35,080 nucleotides of DNA from an uncultured Ectothiorhodospiraceae bacterium (GTDB taxonomy: Bacteria > Pseudomonadota > Gammaproteobacteria > UBA9214). The DNA is taken from NCBI GenBank assembly GCA_947258845.1, contig CAMYJZ010000017.1, forward strand, positions 1-35,080, read 5' to 3'. Both the position numbers and the translations under genes were made by a program. Positions within the stretch are counted from its first letter, which is position 1. Each line of letters starts with the position of its first letter. Shown piece after piece: positions 7,324-15,992 of the stretch. The notes beneath the pieces were generated by a model. It searched no databases and had not been told where the DNA came from. It saw nothing but the letters and a program-made list of their open reading frames with translations.

Positions 7324-7971
7324 CTAATGCAGGAGCGTCTCCTCGACCAGGCCATAGCGAATGGCAAGCCGGGTGAGCTCTACGTCGTTGTCGACGCCGA
7401 GCTTTTCGTACAAGCGGTAGCGGTAGGTGCTGGTGGTCTTTGGGCTGAGGCAGAGTTGCTCGGATATCTCCTTGTTGCAGATGCCCTGTGCCACCATCAG
7501 CATCACCTGCAGTTCCCGCTGGGTCAGCAGCTCCAGGGGCGGCCTGTCGCCGTGCTGGATAAAGGTCAGCGCGAGTTTCTGGGCGATATCCCGGGTGATG
7601 TACTGATTGCCGACATGGACGGACTTGATGGCGCTGATGATCTCGCTGACATCGCAGCCCTTGGTGATGTAGCCGGCGGCACCTGCCTCGAGCAATTGCG
7701 ACGGGTAGGGACTCTCGCCGTGGACCGTGACCGCGATGACCCGTGTCCCCGGCGAAGATCGGGTGATCCGGCGGGTCGCCTCCAGTCCCCCGATACCCGG
7801 CATACTGACATCCATGAGGACGACATCGGGGTGCGTGCTGCGTACCTGCTTGATTGCCTGCTCGCCATTTTCAGCCTCGGCTACTACATCGATATCCTGC
7901 ACGTCCTCAAGGATCCGCCTGATACCCGTGCGTACCAGTCCATGGTCATCAACCAGCATTACATTGATCAT
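7324..7971 (-). CDS. gacA: Response regulator GacA/UvrY (NarL/FixJ family)
   Basis: The 215-residue protein has an N-terminal receiver domain and a C-terminal LuxR-type helix-turn-helix. In the receiver the acidic pair is DD (8-9), the phosphorylated Asp is in VVLMDVSMPGIGG (near residue 54), and the switch residues are T in VIAVT and K in YITKG. The DNA-binding domain is LTQRELQVMLMVAQG to LSPKTTSTYRYRLYEKLG (about 147-195). The wording LVRTGIRRIL, GIGGLEATR, LEAGAAGYITKG and SPKTTSTYRYR is specifically GacA-like. GacA works with the BarA/GacS kinase to drive small RNAs that sequester CsrA/RsmA. It lies upstream of uvrC as in E. coli and Pseudomonas, with a glycosylase gene between. It is divergent from a large lipoprotein gene. 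Confidence 0.93.
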   Translation of the reverse strand: MINVMLVDDHGLVRTGIRRILEDVQDIDVVAEAENGEQAIKQVRSTHPDVVLMDVSMPGIGGLEATRRITRSSPGTRVIAVTVHGESPYPSQLLEAGAAGYITKGCDVSEIISAIKSVHVGNQYITRDIAQKLALTFIQHGDRPPLELLTQRELQVMLMVAQGICNKEISEQLCLSPKTTSTYRYRLYEKLGVDNDVELTRLAIRYGLVEETLLH

Positions 7972-8072
7972 CGTCGCCCTCCTCCGGGGATGGTTTGGTG
8001 AAAGTAATCCCGACTGTTCTTATTGTTGACTGAAAGGCTATCATCGGGAAAAACCGGGAACAATGGGAAAAA

Positions 8073-8090
8073 TCCTACAAGCTTGTAGGA
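8073..8090. promoter_or_regulatory. Perfect 18-bp palindrome in the gacA/lipoprotein divergent region
   Basis: TCCTACAAGCTTGTAGGA is a perfect 18-bp palindrome lying 102 bp upstream of the lipoprotein start and 102 bp upstream of gacA. Its size fits an operator for a dimeric regulator. It shares the general form, but not the exact bases, of the TGTAAG-N6-CTTACA GacA box known from Pseudomonas small RNA promoters. Which gene it controls is unknown. Confidence 0.5.
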
Positions 8091-8191
8091 ACCGGGTGGC
8101 CCACGATCCGGACTCCCCTGCGAGCGCGCAGGAGCAGGCAGCATCACGGGTATCCAGAGACTACCGACCTATTCAACTGAGTAATGACACA

Positions 8192-11100
8192 ATGAACCGT
8201 TTCCAGACTCTCCTTATCAGCCTGATTTGTGCCCTGTTCCTGCTGGGCGGCTGTGAACGGCTTGCCGAGGAAGGCACGCCGGGTACGCCCGATGCGGCGG
8301 CGATCACTGTAAACAACCGGGGTGTCGGTCTCATGGGGCGTTTCGATTACGAGGCCGCCCGTGAGGTCTTCGCCGCCTTGAGCAAGGACTACCCCGGGGA
8401 GCCGGTGTTTCGCACCAATCTGGGTATCGCCCTGATGAACCGGCAGCAGGAAGGCGACGAGGCAGAGGCGCTGGCCCTGTTTCGGTCGCTGGTGGAGGAA
8501 GGGCCGGAAAATCTCCGGGCACGTTACTGTGCCGGGTTGCTGGAGTTCCGTCGCGGGGAACTGGAGCAGGCTGCCGGGCACTTCGAAGCAGTGCTGAGTC
8601 AGGATCCTGATGATGCCTATGCGGCCTATTTCCTCGGCCAGACCCTGCAGCAGCAAACCCGGAATGCGGATGCCGTGCAATGGTATCGGCGCGTACTCGA
8701 AACCGACCCGTATCTGCGCAGCGCCTACTATGCCCTGTCCCAGTTGTACCGCCAGCTTGGCCAGGTGGACGCGGCCCGCCAGCAGATCGGGCTGTACCAG
8801 AACCTGGCGAACAACCCGCGCGCGCAGCTGGTCGAGTTCAAGTACCTGCGCATGGGTCCCCGGTGCGAGGCAGCGGCCATTTCATCCGGACCGGTTCGCA
8901 GGGTACTGCCCGAGGGTCTCCTGTTTGCCGCTTCCCGTGCCGGTATCACGAACCTGGTAACCGAGACCAGGCGTTCCAGCGCACCACCCACCCTGACGAC
9001 GGTGGATATCGATGCCGACGGCCGCCAGGACCTGTTCGTGGCCGGCGCGGCGAGTTTCCGCGGTAGCGCCAACACCCTCCTGCTGGGTCAGGCCGACGGC
9101 AGTCTTCTGCCGGACTCCGGTCACCCACTCGCCGGGGTGGCCGGCGTTAATGCGGCCCTGTGGGGGGATTTTGACAACGACGGCCAGATCGATGTCTACC
9201 TGTGCCGTTCGGGCAGCAACCAGCTCTGGCGGCAGGCCGGGCCGGGTGAGTGGGTCAATGTCACTGCCGATAGTGGTACCGCCAACGCCGAACGCGAGTG
9301 CGTCGATGGCGCGATGTTCGACGCCGATCACGATGGCGACCTGGATATCCTGGTGATCAACCATGACGGGCCCAATGAACTTTTAAACAACAACCTGGAC
9401 GGCACCTTCCGTCCGATCGCCGGGGAACGGGGGCTGGGTGGCGGCCAGCGCGATGGCCGTTCGGTCTTGCTGCTCGACCTTGACCGCGACCGTGATACCG
9501 ACATCGTGATATTCAACGCCACCCCGCCCCACGCGGTTTATCTTAACGACCTGATGTGGAACTACCGGTCCGCCACCGGCTTCGAGGAGCTGGTCGCGAC
9601 ACCGGTCAGCGCGGCCGTCAGCGGTGACCAGGACGGGGATGGCCAGCCCGAGATCTACACCCTCGGTCCCGGGGGCGAGTTGCTGGTCTGGCAGGAAGAT
9701 GGGGACGGGACCTGGACAGCCAGGACGCTTGGCCATCTCCCGGTCGATACGACGCTGCGTCTGGAACTGCGTGACTTCAACGGTGACGGTCACGCCGAAC
9801 TGCTGGTGGCCACGGCACGCGAGTGGGCCGTTCATGCCATTACAGATGAGGGTCTGAAACGCCTGTTCGGCAGCGAACCGCCCCGACCCCTGCGGGCGAT
9901 GGCCTCCATCGTGACGGACACCGCCCGGGGTCCCGCGCTGGTGCTGCTGGATGCCGACGCCGCACTGAAGCTGTGGCCACCCGGCAAGGGCCGCCATCCT
10001 TTCATCGGCCTGACGCTGTCCGGTCTGGACGACGGTGCCGGCTCCATGCGTTCCAACGCCTCGGGCATCGGCAGCCAGTTGGCACTGCGCACCGGCAGTC
10101 GCTGGATCCTAACCGATACCTTCCGGCATCACTCCGGTCCCGGCCAGGACCTGCAGCCGGTAGTGGTTGGCCTGGGGGGTGCCCGGCAGCTCGATTTTGC
10201 CGCCGTGACCTGGTCGGACGGCGTCTACCAGACCGAGCTCGGGCTGGAGACCGGCCACTTGCATCGCATCGTCGAGACCCAGCGCCAGTTGTCGAGCTGC
10301 CCGGTGCTGTTTGCCTGGGATGGAGAGCGGCACGCCTTTGTCAGCGACCTGCTGGGTGTGGGCGGCATGGGCTACCTGGTCGAGCCGGGGATCTATGCCC
10401 CGCCCCGTCCCTGGGAAAACTTCCTGTTACCCACGGGGGCACTCGAATCCCTGCGTGGTCATTATGTCCTCAAGCTGGGCGAGCCCATGGAGGAAGCTGC
10501 CTACTTCGATTCCCTGCAGCTGGTGAGCTACGACCTGCCGCCGGGCTGGGACCTGGTGCTCGACGAACGGATGAACATCCTCGGCCCCGAACCGACCGGC
10601 GATGCCCTGTTCTATCGCGAGGAACGCCTGCCGGTCAGGGCTAGCACGACCGATGGCAAGGCGGTCGCGGCGCAGGTGCTAACGGCCGATCTCGAGGCCC
10701 CGCCCGTGGGCGAACTCGACCGCCGTTTCATCGGCCGGTTGCGTGAACCGCAGCAACTGACTGCGGAATTCGATTCACCCATTGACAGGCCGGGTGCCCG
10801 CCCCGTGCTGGTCATCGACGGCTGGGTCGAATACCCCTATTCCCAGACCATGTTTGCGGCCTGGCAGGCGCAGGCCGATTACCGGGCGCCAACCCTGGAG
10901 GCGCGTGCCGCCGACGGCGGCTGGCATACCCTGGTGGAACAGTTCGGTTACCCGGCCGGTATGCCACGGCGCATGGCCCTGCCACTGCCGGACCTGCCGG
11001 CCGGCACCGATGCCCTGCGCCTGACCACCAACCAGGAGATCTACTGGGACCGCGTGGCCGTGGTTTACGCCGAGCCGTTGCCCGGGGTGCAACGTACCAA

Positions 11101-11518
11101 ACTGCCGTTACAGACTGCCGAGGTCAGGGAATCGGGCTTCGCGCAGCGCACGACCGGGCCGCAGCGCCAGCCGTATTACGACTACGGTCGACGCAGTCCG
11201 AGTTGGGATACCCGCCATATGGCAGGCCACTACACCGCCTTCGGTCCGGCCACCGGGTTGGTGAGCGCAGCCGACGATGCCCTCGCGATTATCGGTCCGG
11301 GGGAGGAACTGCACCTGGAATACGAAGCTCAGCAGCCGGCGCTGCCGGCCGGCTGGACGCGCCGCTTCGTGTTGGAGACCCGGGGCTGGGTCAAGGACAT
11401 GGACCTGTACACTGGCGACGGCGACACCCTGGAACCCCTGCCCTCACAAGGCCGGGCGGGCGGGCCCCGCGAGGGCCTGCATGCTCAGTACAATACCCGC
11501 TATCGTTCGGGTATTTGA
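8192..11518 (+). CDS. Large lipoprotein with TPR and FG-GAP/VCBS repeats (CRTAC1-like)
   Basis: The 1108-residue protein starts at the ATG at 8192. This gives a lipoprotein signal (MNRFQTLLISLICALFLLGG followed by Cys21) absent from longer in-frame starts. Residues about 40-220 hold tetratricopeptide repeats. From about 260 to 570 are FG-GAP/VCBS-type repeats with calcium-binding-like loops: DIDADGRQD, DFDNDGQID, DADHDGDLD, DQDGDGQPE and DFNGDGHAE. The rest has an ASPIC-like segment (GIGSQLALRTG) and a C-terminal region I do not recognise. Such proteins are cell-surface or periplasmic; the substrate is unknown. Its stop lies nine bases from the stop of the convergent UnbV-type lipoprotein gene, which with its TPR partner carries the same domain set as two proteins. 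Confidence 0.88.
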   Translation: MNRFQTLLISLICALFLLGGCERLAEEGTPGTPDAAAITVNNRGVGLMGRFDYEAAREVFAALSKDYPGEPVFRTNLGIALMNRQQEGDEAEALALFRSLVEEGPENLRARYCAGLLEFRRGELEQAAGHFEAVLSQDPDDAYAAYFLGQTLQQQTRNADAVQWYRRVLETDPYLRSAYYALSQLYRQLGQVDAARQQIGLYQNLANNPRAQLVEFKYLRMGPRCEAAAISSGPVRRVLPEGLLFAASRAGITNLVTETRRSSAPPTLTTVDIDADGRQDLFVAGAASFRGSANTLLLGQADGSLLPDSGHPLAGVAGVNAALWGDFDNDGQIDVYLCRSGSNQLWRQAGPGEWVNVTADSGTANAERECVDGAMFDADHDGDLDILVINHDGPNELLNNNLDGTFRPIAGERGLGGGQRDGRSVLLLDLDRDRDTDIVIFNATPPHAVYLNDLMWNYRSATGFEELVATPVSAAVSGDQDGDGQPEIYTLGPGGELLVWQEDGDGTWTARTLGHLPVDTTLRLELRDFNGDGHAELLVATAREWAVHAITDEGLKRLFGSEPPRPLRAMASIVTDTARGPALVLLDADAALKLWPPGKGRHPFIGLTLSGLDDGAGSMRSNASGIGSQLALRTGSRWILTDTFRHHSGPGQDLQPVVVGLGGARQLDFAAVTWSDGVYQTELGLETGHLHRIVETQRQLSSCPVLFAWDGERHAFVSDLLGVGGMGYLVEPGIYAPPRPWENFLLPTGALESLRGHYVLKLGEPMEEAAYFDSLQLVSYDLPPGWDLVLDERMNILGPEPTGDALFYREERLPVRASTTDGKAVAAQVLTADLEAPPVGELDRRFIGRLREPQQLTAEFDSPIDRPGARPVLVIDGWVEYPYSQTMFAAWQAQADYRAPTLEARAADGGWHTLVEQFGYPAGMPRRMALPLPDLPAGTDALRLTTNQEIYWDRVAVVYAEPLPGVQRTKLPLQTAEVRESGFAQRTTGPQRQPYYDYGRRSPSWDTRHMAGHYTAFGPATGLVSAADDALAIIGPGEELHLEYEAQQPALPAGWTRRFVLETRGWVKDMDLYTGDGDTLEPLPSQGRAGGPREGLHAQYNTRYRSGI

Positions 11519-11527
11519 CGATTGCGA

Positions 11528-13309
11528 TCAGTGGCTTCCCTGCCAGGGTTCACCGCTGCCCTGTTGCAGTACCCTCAGGCTGTCGATGCTGATGTCGCGC
11601 CAGATCTCGTTGCCACCTCCGGCCCAGGCGACTACGACACCCAGTACTCCGGTATCGCTGCCCAGGCCGAAATGCACGCGCGGGTCGTTGGCGCTGCCGT
11701 AGCTGCCGTCGGTATGGGCCCGGCGCCACAGGACTGCCCTGCCCTCGCGCAACAGCCCCACCCGTGAGCCCAGGCCGTCGCGATTGCTGCGGCTGCCCTG
11801 CAGTTTAATCGACAGCCAGTGACCGGGGCCTGCTGCCTCGTTGCGCAGCAGCCGGACCGGACCGTTGTTGTTCGCCACTACGATGTCGATATCCCCGTCG
11901 TTGTCGATATCGCCGAAGGCGCCGCCGCGGCTGACTTCCTGCAATGCCAGTGCCGGTCCGGCCACGGCGCTGATGTCGGTGAAGCCCTGCTCTCCGTCAT
12001 TGCGGATCAGCTGGTTCTTTTCCCGGTAGGGGTATGGCTCGCCGCGCTGGTCTTCCTCGATCTTGACTGCACCGTTGGCCACAAACAGGTCGAGGTCGCC
12101 GTCATTGTCGTAGTCGAACCATTCGGAGCCGAAGCCCGTGTACGGCAGGCTGACCCGTCCCAGCCGGTAACGGTCGGTGACATCCAGGAAATGGGCGCTG
12201 CCGTCGTTGAGGTACAGGGTGTTGGTCTCCCGGTCCAGGTGGGTCATGAACAGGTCCTCGTCGCCGTCGTTATCGAAGTCCCCGGCCGTGACCCCCATGC
12301 TGGCCTCGGCCTTGCCATAGGCATTGATCGCCGTCCCCGACATCAGCGCGGTGTTCTCGAAATGCCCCCCGGCCCGGTTCATCCACAACTGGTTCTCGGT
12401 GCCGTCATTGGCGACATAGATGTCCGGGCGGCCATCGTTGTTGAAGTCCGCGCAGGTCACGCCCAGTCCGGGGCCGAAGGCGGTGTCCAGGCCGGCAGCG
12501 CCGCTGGCATCGGTAAAGGACCCGTTCCCGTCGTTGCGGAACAGCCTGTCCGGCACGGCATCATAGGCCTCCGGGCCGCAGTAGTCGGGCTGGCCGTCGG
12601 AACCGGCGCAGCGTTTGTTGCCGGTCACAGTGAAGCGCACGTAGTTGGCGACGAACAAATCGAGGTCGCCATCCAGGTCGTAGTCGGTGAACGCCGCACT
12701 GGTGCTCCAGTGGTGATCGTCGACACCTGCCTGCCGGGTCACGTCGGTGAAGCTGCCGTCGCCGTTGTTGCGGTACAGCACGTTGGGCCCGAAGTTGGTG
12801 ACGTAGAGATCGACATCGCCGTCATTGTCGTAATCACCGGTCGCCGCACCCTGCCCGTAACCCGTGTGTCCCAGCCCGGCCTGATCGGTGACATCGGTGA
12901 AGGCCAGTCGTCCCTCTGCATCGAGATCATTACGAAACAGGCGGTCGCCGGGCCAGTGCTCCGTGGGTGGTGGAACCAGGGCCGCGTCCGCCGGGGTGTC
13001 CGGATCCAGCCGGCTGCCCTGCAGCAGGTAGATGTCGAGGTCGCCGTCGTTGTCGTAGTCCAGCAGGGCCACGCCCGGACCGAACACCTCGGGCTGGTAG
13101 AAAGAGCCGCTGGCGCCATTGAAATGCCGGAAGGCCAGGCCGGTCTCGCCGCCGGCGTCCCGGAACAGTTCCCTGTCCGCGCTGCGGTCTCCTGCTTCGG
13201 TCGCGGGCCCGTCCGCAGTATCGCAGGCGGACAGTGTGATCATGGCCGCAGCCAGCAGTCCGGTGCAGCGCAAAGTAGACAAGGTCATTGCTGATCGGGT
13301 GCTTGCCAT
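11528..13309 (-). CDS. CRTAC1/UnbV-family lipoprotein with FG-GAP repeats and ASPIC domain
   Basis: The 593-residue protein has an N-terminal lipoprotein signal ending in ITLSAC. Then come at least seven DxDxDGxxD loops of the FG-GAP/VCBS type (for example DYDNDGDLD, DYDLDGDLD, DFNNDGRPD, DIDNDGDID) that suggest a calcium-binding beta-propeller. A C-terminal ASPIC/UnbV domain starts near GPGHWLSIKLQG and includes GLGSRV and VHFGLG. The ATG at 13309 has AGGA ten bases upstream. An alternative ATG at 13288 overlaps the TPR gene stop as ATGA and also keeps the signal peptide. Either way it is translationally coupled to the TPR gene. Surface or periplasmic binding is inferred; no ligand is known. 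Confidence 0.9.
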   Translation of the reverse strand: MASTRSAMTLSTLRCTGLLAAAMITLSACDTADGPATEAGDRSADRELFRDAGGETGLAFRHFNGASGSFYQPEVFGPGVALLDYDNDGDLDIYLLQGSRLDPDTPADAALVPPPTEHWPGDRLFRNDLDAEGRLAFTDVTDQAGLGHTGYGQGAATGDYDNDGDVDLYVTNFGPNVLYRNNGDGSFTDVTRQAGVDDHHWSTSAAFTDYDLDGDLDLFVANYVRFTVTGNKRCAGSDGQPDYCGPEAYDAVPDRLFRNDGNGSFTDASGAAGLDTAFGPGLGVTCADFNNDGRPDIYVANDGTENQLWMNRAGGHFENTALMSGTAINAYGKAEASMGVTAGDFDNDGDEDLFMTHLDRETNTLYLNDGSAHFLDVTDRYRLGRVSLPYTGFGSEWFDYDNDGDLDLFVANGAVKIEEDQRGEPYPYREKNQLIRNDGEQGFTDISAVAGPALALQEVSRGGAFGDIDNDGDIDIVVANNNGPVRLLRNEAAGPGHWLSIKLQGSRSNRDGLGSRVGLLREGRAVLWRRAHTDGSYGSANDPRVHFGLGSDTGVLGVVVAWAGGGNEIWRDISIDSLRVLQQGSGEPWQGSH

Positions 13310-14742
13310 TGTGTCTGTGTCCTGATGATATCGCCGAGCAGCTGCTGGTGGCCGCCGTTCACGGCTACCTCGCGGGCGCGCTGCAGGTAGGGCCGGGCCT
13401 GCTCGCGCTTGCCCGCCGCATCCAGTGCGATGGCCGTGTGGTAGAGATAGAAGACCGCTTGCTCATCCTCCGGCAGTGTCGCCTTCTCGAGATGCACCGT
13501 CGCCTCGGCCGATTGCCCGTCTGCCAGCAGGCGGCGGCCCAGCAGGTAGTTCACGAAACGGTTGTTCGGCTCCCCCGCCACGGCCAGCCGGTAATGCCGC
13601 TGGGCCTCGGCGTTGCGGCCCAGTTCCTCGCAGGCCTGGGCCAGGTAGGTGTTGGCCTGGACATGCTCCGGCTCGATCTCCAGCACCTTCCGCAGGCTCC
13701 CGATCGCCTGCTCGTAGCGCCCTGCATCGCCGAGGGCCTGGCCGTAGAGCAGGTGCGCCGCGGGCAGGTCCGGATCCAGTGACACAATCGCGCGGTAGTG
13801 CTCTTCCAGTTGTTCGAAGTCGGCCAGCAGGCTGTACAGCCTGACCAGCTTCATGTGCGCCTCGATCGATTGCGGGTCGGTGCTGACGGCCGCCTCCAGC
13901 AGCTGTGCGGCCTCCGGGTAACGACCGGACTCGAACTCCTGCCGGGCGCGGCGAATGGCCGCCCGGCTGCTGATGTCGAGTTCATCGAGCGACTCCAGCA
14001 GGGGGTCGTTGTAGGGGGGGCCGTTTTTCAGGTATTGCCGGTAAAGCGCCATGTGTTGGTCTGCCATCCGGATATCACCCTGGTCCCTGTATGCCAGGGC
14101 CAGGGCATAGTGGACCGGGCCGAAGGGTTCAAATAATTGCAGTGCCTGGTGGTAGTGAGTGATGGCCATTGCAGTGTCGCCACCCCTGAATGCGATCTGG
14201 CCGAGGCCGTAATGGGCGCGTGCCGCATCCACGGGCGAGTCCAGCAGCGTCGTATAGAGTTGACCGGCTTCATCGAGTCGACCTGTCTTCATCAATAGCT
14301 CGGCCAGCCTGAGACGCGCCGGCTGGTAGTCGGGATTCAGGGCGAGTGCCGCAGTCAGCTGTTCCATGGCCGCGCTGTCATTGCCCGACTGGAGTTGCGC
14401 GATACCAAGATAATAGGCCGCCTCGTACGACCCCGGGTCCAGCTGCCGTGCGCGCCGGTAACTGCCGATGGCACCGGTATCGAGTTTGTAGGCATGCAGG
14501 ACCCTGCCCAGTTGCCGGTTCAGGGTCGCATTCTCCGGGTCCTGCTGTACCGCCGCATAGGCCGCCCTGATCTGTTCCTGGACCGGAGCGGCAAACTTTT
14601 CAGTGGCAAGGGTTGGAAACGGTGGCAGTTCGTATGTGCCGGGCCGGGAATCCCGTAACAAGTAAACGGCACCGGCAGCGGCCACAAGTACGCCGATAAT
14701 GACCAGGATCAGGGGGCTGATGGTGCGCGCTGTGACTTTCAT
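13285..14742 (-). CDS. Membrane-anchored tetratricopeptide repeat protein
   Basis: The 485-residue protein has one N-terminal membrane segment (SPLILVIIGVLVAAAGAVYL, residues 9-28). About ten tetratricopeptide repeats follow over residues 60-470, with repeated A-x-x-x-x-x-A-L-x-x-x-P patterns such as YRRARQLDPGSYEAAYYLG and LRKVLEIEPEHVQANTYLA. The repeats probably face the periplasm and act as a protein-binding scaffold. It is the first gene of a two-gene operon with the UnbV-type lipoprotein, whose start overlaps its 3' end. This pairing matches the N-terminal TPR plus FG-GAP fusion in the convergent gene at 8192. No enzymatic motif is seen. Confidence 0.9.
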   Translation of the reverse strand: MKVTARTISPLILVIIGVLVAAAGAVYLLRDSRPGTYELPPFPTLATEKFAAPVQEQIRAAYAAVQQDPENATLNRQLGRVLHAYKLDTGAIGSYRRARQLDPGSYEAAYYLGIAQLQSGNDSAAMEQLTAALALNPDYQPARLRLAELLMKTGRLDEAGQLYTTLLDSPVDAARAHYGLGQIAFRGGDTAMAITHYHQALQLFEPFGPVHYALALAYRDQGDIRMADQHMALYRQYLKNGPPYNDPLLESLDELDISSRAAIRRARQEFESGRYPEAAQLLEAAVSTDPQSIEAHMKLVRLYSLLADFEQLEEHYRAIVSLDPDLPAAHLLYGQALGDAGRYEQAIGSLRKVLEIEPEHVQANTYLAQACEELGRNAEAQRHYRLAVAGEPNNRFVNYLLGRRLLADGQSAEATVHLEKATLPEDEQAVFYLYHTAIALDAAGKREQARPYLQRAREVAVNGGHQQLLGDIIRTQTQWQAPDQQ

Positions 14743-15232
14743 GCCGACAACAGTAAGGAATTTCGCCGCTCAGGGCTATACCGACTCTCCTGTTACCTTA
14801 CCGTTTCCACTCCATGACCCTGATTCAAGCGGCTGCTCACCACCTTCAATCAGTGAACTCCGGTATTTATTCAAGAAAACACTGATGATACATTGAATGA
14901 TGGCCAGAGGTCTGACCTGGTCAATTATCTGCGGATTGTGACGGTATCGAGCAGGCCCGTTTCACGCCGGGGCGTGAGCACCTGATGTTGATTGATTATG
15001 ACCGTGAACGATTGCATGCACAGGATGTGCTGGGCTATGTCCGCGAAAGCTACACGGGTGCGGAATTGATAGGACCGATCTGATACCAGGCACACATATC
15101 AGGAGACGATCATAGCAGTTACAGGCTACTGTCATTCGTTGAGGAAGATCAGGTGCGGTAGGTAACTTCCTGCCATTATTGCAGTTATGGTTTTTGCCTG
15201 GAGTACGCAATGGCACTGCACGGAATCCCTCT
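14743..15232. other. Intergenic region upstream of the HutZ-like gene
   Basis: No intact gene is recognised over this 490 bp between the divergent TPR operon and the HutZ-like gene. It holds an open, coding-like fragment (14916-15083, listed separately). The remainder is lower in GC content than the neighbours and shows no tRNA, riboswitch or clear terminator. Confidence 0.5.
14916..15083 (+). pseudogene. Coding-like fragment without a start
   Basis: A frame open from just after a TGA at 14913 to a TGA at 15081 encodes about 55 residues, including GIEQARFTPGREHLMLIDYD and ending AELIGPI. The residue mix looks protein-like and its codon use resembles the GC-rich neighbours, yet no plausible start codon with a ribosome binding site precedes it. 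The shape loosely recalls the second half of a heavy-metal-associated domain, but this is a guess. It may be the 3' remnant of a lost gene. Confidence 0.3.
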
Positions 15233-15730
15233 ATGGCTAAGCAGTTAACTCTAGAAGAGCTGCAGCAGGAAGCCACCGCATTTCGCCGGGGGCTCGATGC
15301 AGTCATGCTCTCGACTACATCGACCGAAGGTATCCCTGATGCCAGTTATGCGCCCTGCTTTCTCGATGGCGGGGGCAAATGTCTTGTCCTTGTCAGCCGG
15401 CTCGCACAGCATACTAAAAATCTCTTGACACACCCTGTGGCGAGCCTGATGTGGATAGAGGAGAAGAATTCAAACCGCAACGTGTTTGCCCGGCGTCGTC
15501 TGATTCTCCAGTGTAGTGCCGAAAACATCGAACGTGACAGCGAGGAGTGGAGTGGCATCCTGGGGCAGATGGAGGAGCAGCTTGGCAATACGGTGCGGCT
15601 GCTGGCCAGCCTGCCTGACTTCATGCTGTTTCGATTCGATGCGGTCAGAGGCAACTATATACGTGGTTTTGCACAGGCCCACCTGGTAAGCGGCAACGAC
15701 CTCGTCGTGGCCGAGCGCAGAACCCGATGA
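15233..15730 (+). CDS. HugZ/HutZ-family heme-utilization protein (split-barrel FMN-binding fold)
   Basis: The 165-residue protein matches the pyridoxamine-phosphate-oxidase-like HutZ family, as I recall the Vibrio protein. Shared blocks are DASYAP (near residue 37), LVLVSRLAQHTKNLLTHP (48-65), FARRRLILQC (82-91), ERDSEEW (97-103), DFMLFRFDAV and GFAQAHLVSGNDLV. HutZ binds heme and takes part in its oxygen-dependent breakdown in the cytoplasm. The ATG at 15233 gives the family N-terminus (MAKQLTLEELQQEATAFR). The C-terminal histidine that ligates heme in Vibrio HutZ has no counterpart, since this protein ends AERRTR, so heme cleavage is uncertain. No heme-uptake genes are next to it. Confidence 0.8.
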   Translation: MAKQLTLEELQQEATAFRRGLDAVMLSTTSTEGIPDASYAPCFLDGGGKCLVLVSRLAQHTKNLLTHPVASLMWIEEKNSNRNVFARRRLILQCSAENIERDSEEWSGILGQMEEQLGNTVRLLASLPDFMLFRFDAVRGNYIRGFAQAHLVSGNDLVVAERRTR

Positions 15731-15758
15731 GCCTGCCTGCGACTCGCTTTCAGCTTGC

Positions 15759-15992
15759 CTATGGTTTCTTGGTGGGTGTTCCAGTTGGTTTTCTCTTGTT
15801 ACTGCTTAATGCCTCGCGCAAGGCGGGATGCATGTCGATTTCACTAATGGGAATCCACTCTACTGAGATATTGCTCAGGCGGCGGTCAGGCCGTATGCGG
15901 TGGTTATACGGTAGTTTCTGTTCGCGGGTGCGCCGCTCGGCTGTTTTCCGACGATCCACGGCGCCACCCGATTTATTTCTGAAAAAACCCAC
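15759..15992 (-). CDS. Small basic hypothetical protein
   Basis: This is a 77-residue protein starting at GTG, with GAGG nine bases upstream. It is rich in arginine pairs (VDRRKTAERR, IRPDRRLSNISVEWIP) and lysine, with no membrane segment. Short gammaproteobacterial proteins with repeated DRR motifs are common and mostly of unknown function. It converges on the HutZ-like gene with 28 bases between stops. The opposite strand (15727-16065) is also open but gives a low-complexity arginine-rich product with no start signal, so I favour this strand. Confidence 0.5.
   Translation of the reverse strand: MGFFRNKSGGAVDRRKTAERRTREQKLPYNHRIRPDRRLSNISVEWIPISEIDMHPALREALSSNKRKPTGTPTKKP

Noticed and set aside
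9000-13100. Repetitive GAC/GAT-rich segments as a possible DNA repeat array
   Set aside because: The periodicity is explained by the DxDxDG loops of FG-GAP repeats in coding sequence; no CRISPR-like repeats with spacers are present.
11819-13294. Long plus-strand open frame (491 codons) opposite the UnbV lipoprotein gene
   Set aside because: The minus-strand reading has a lipoprotein signal, regular DxDxDG loops and an ASPIC domain; the plus frame is a valine-rich shadow produced by GC-rich codon use.
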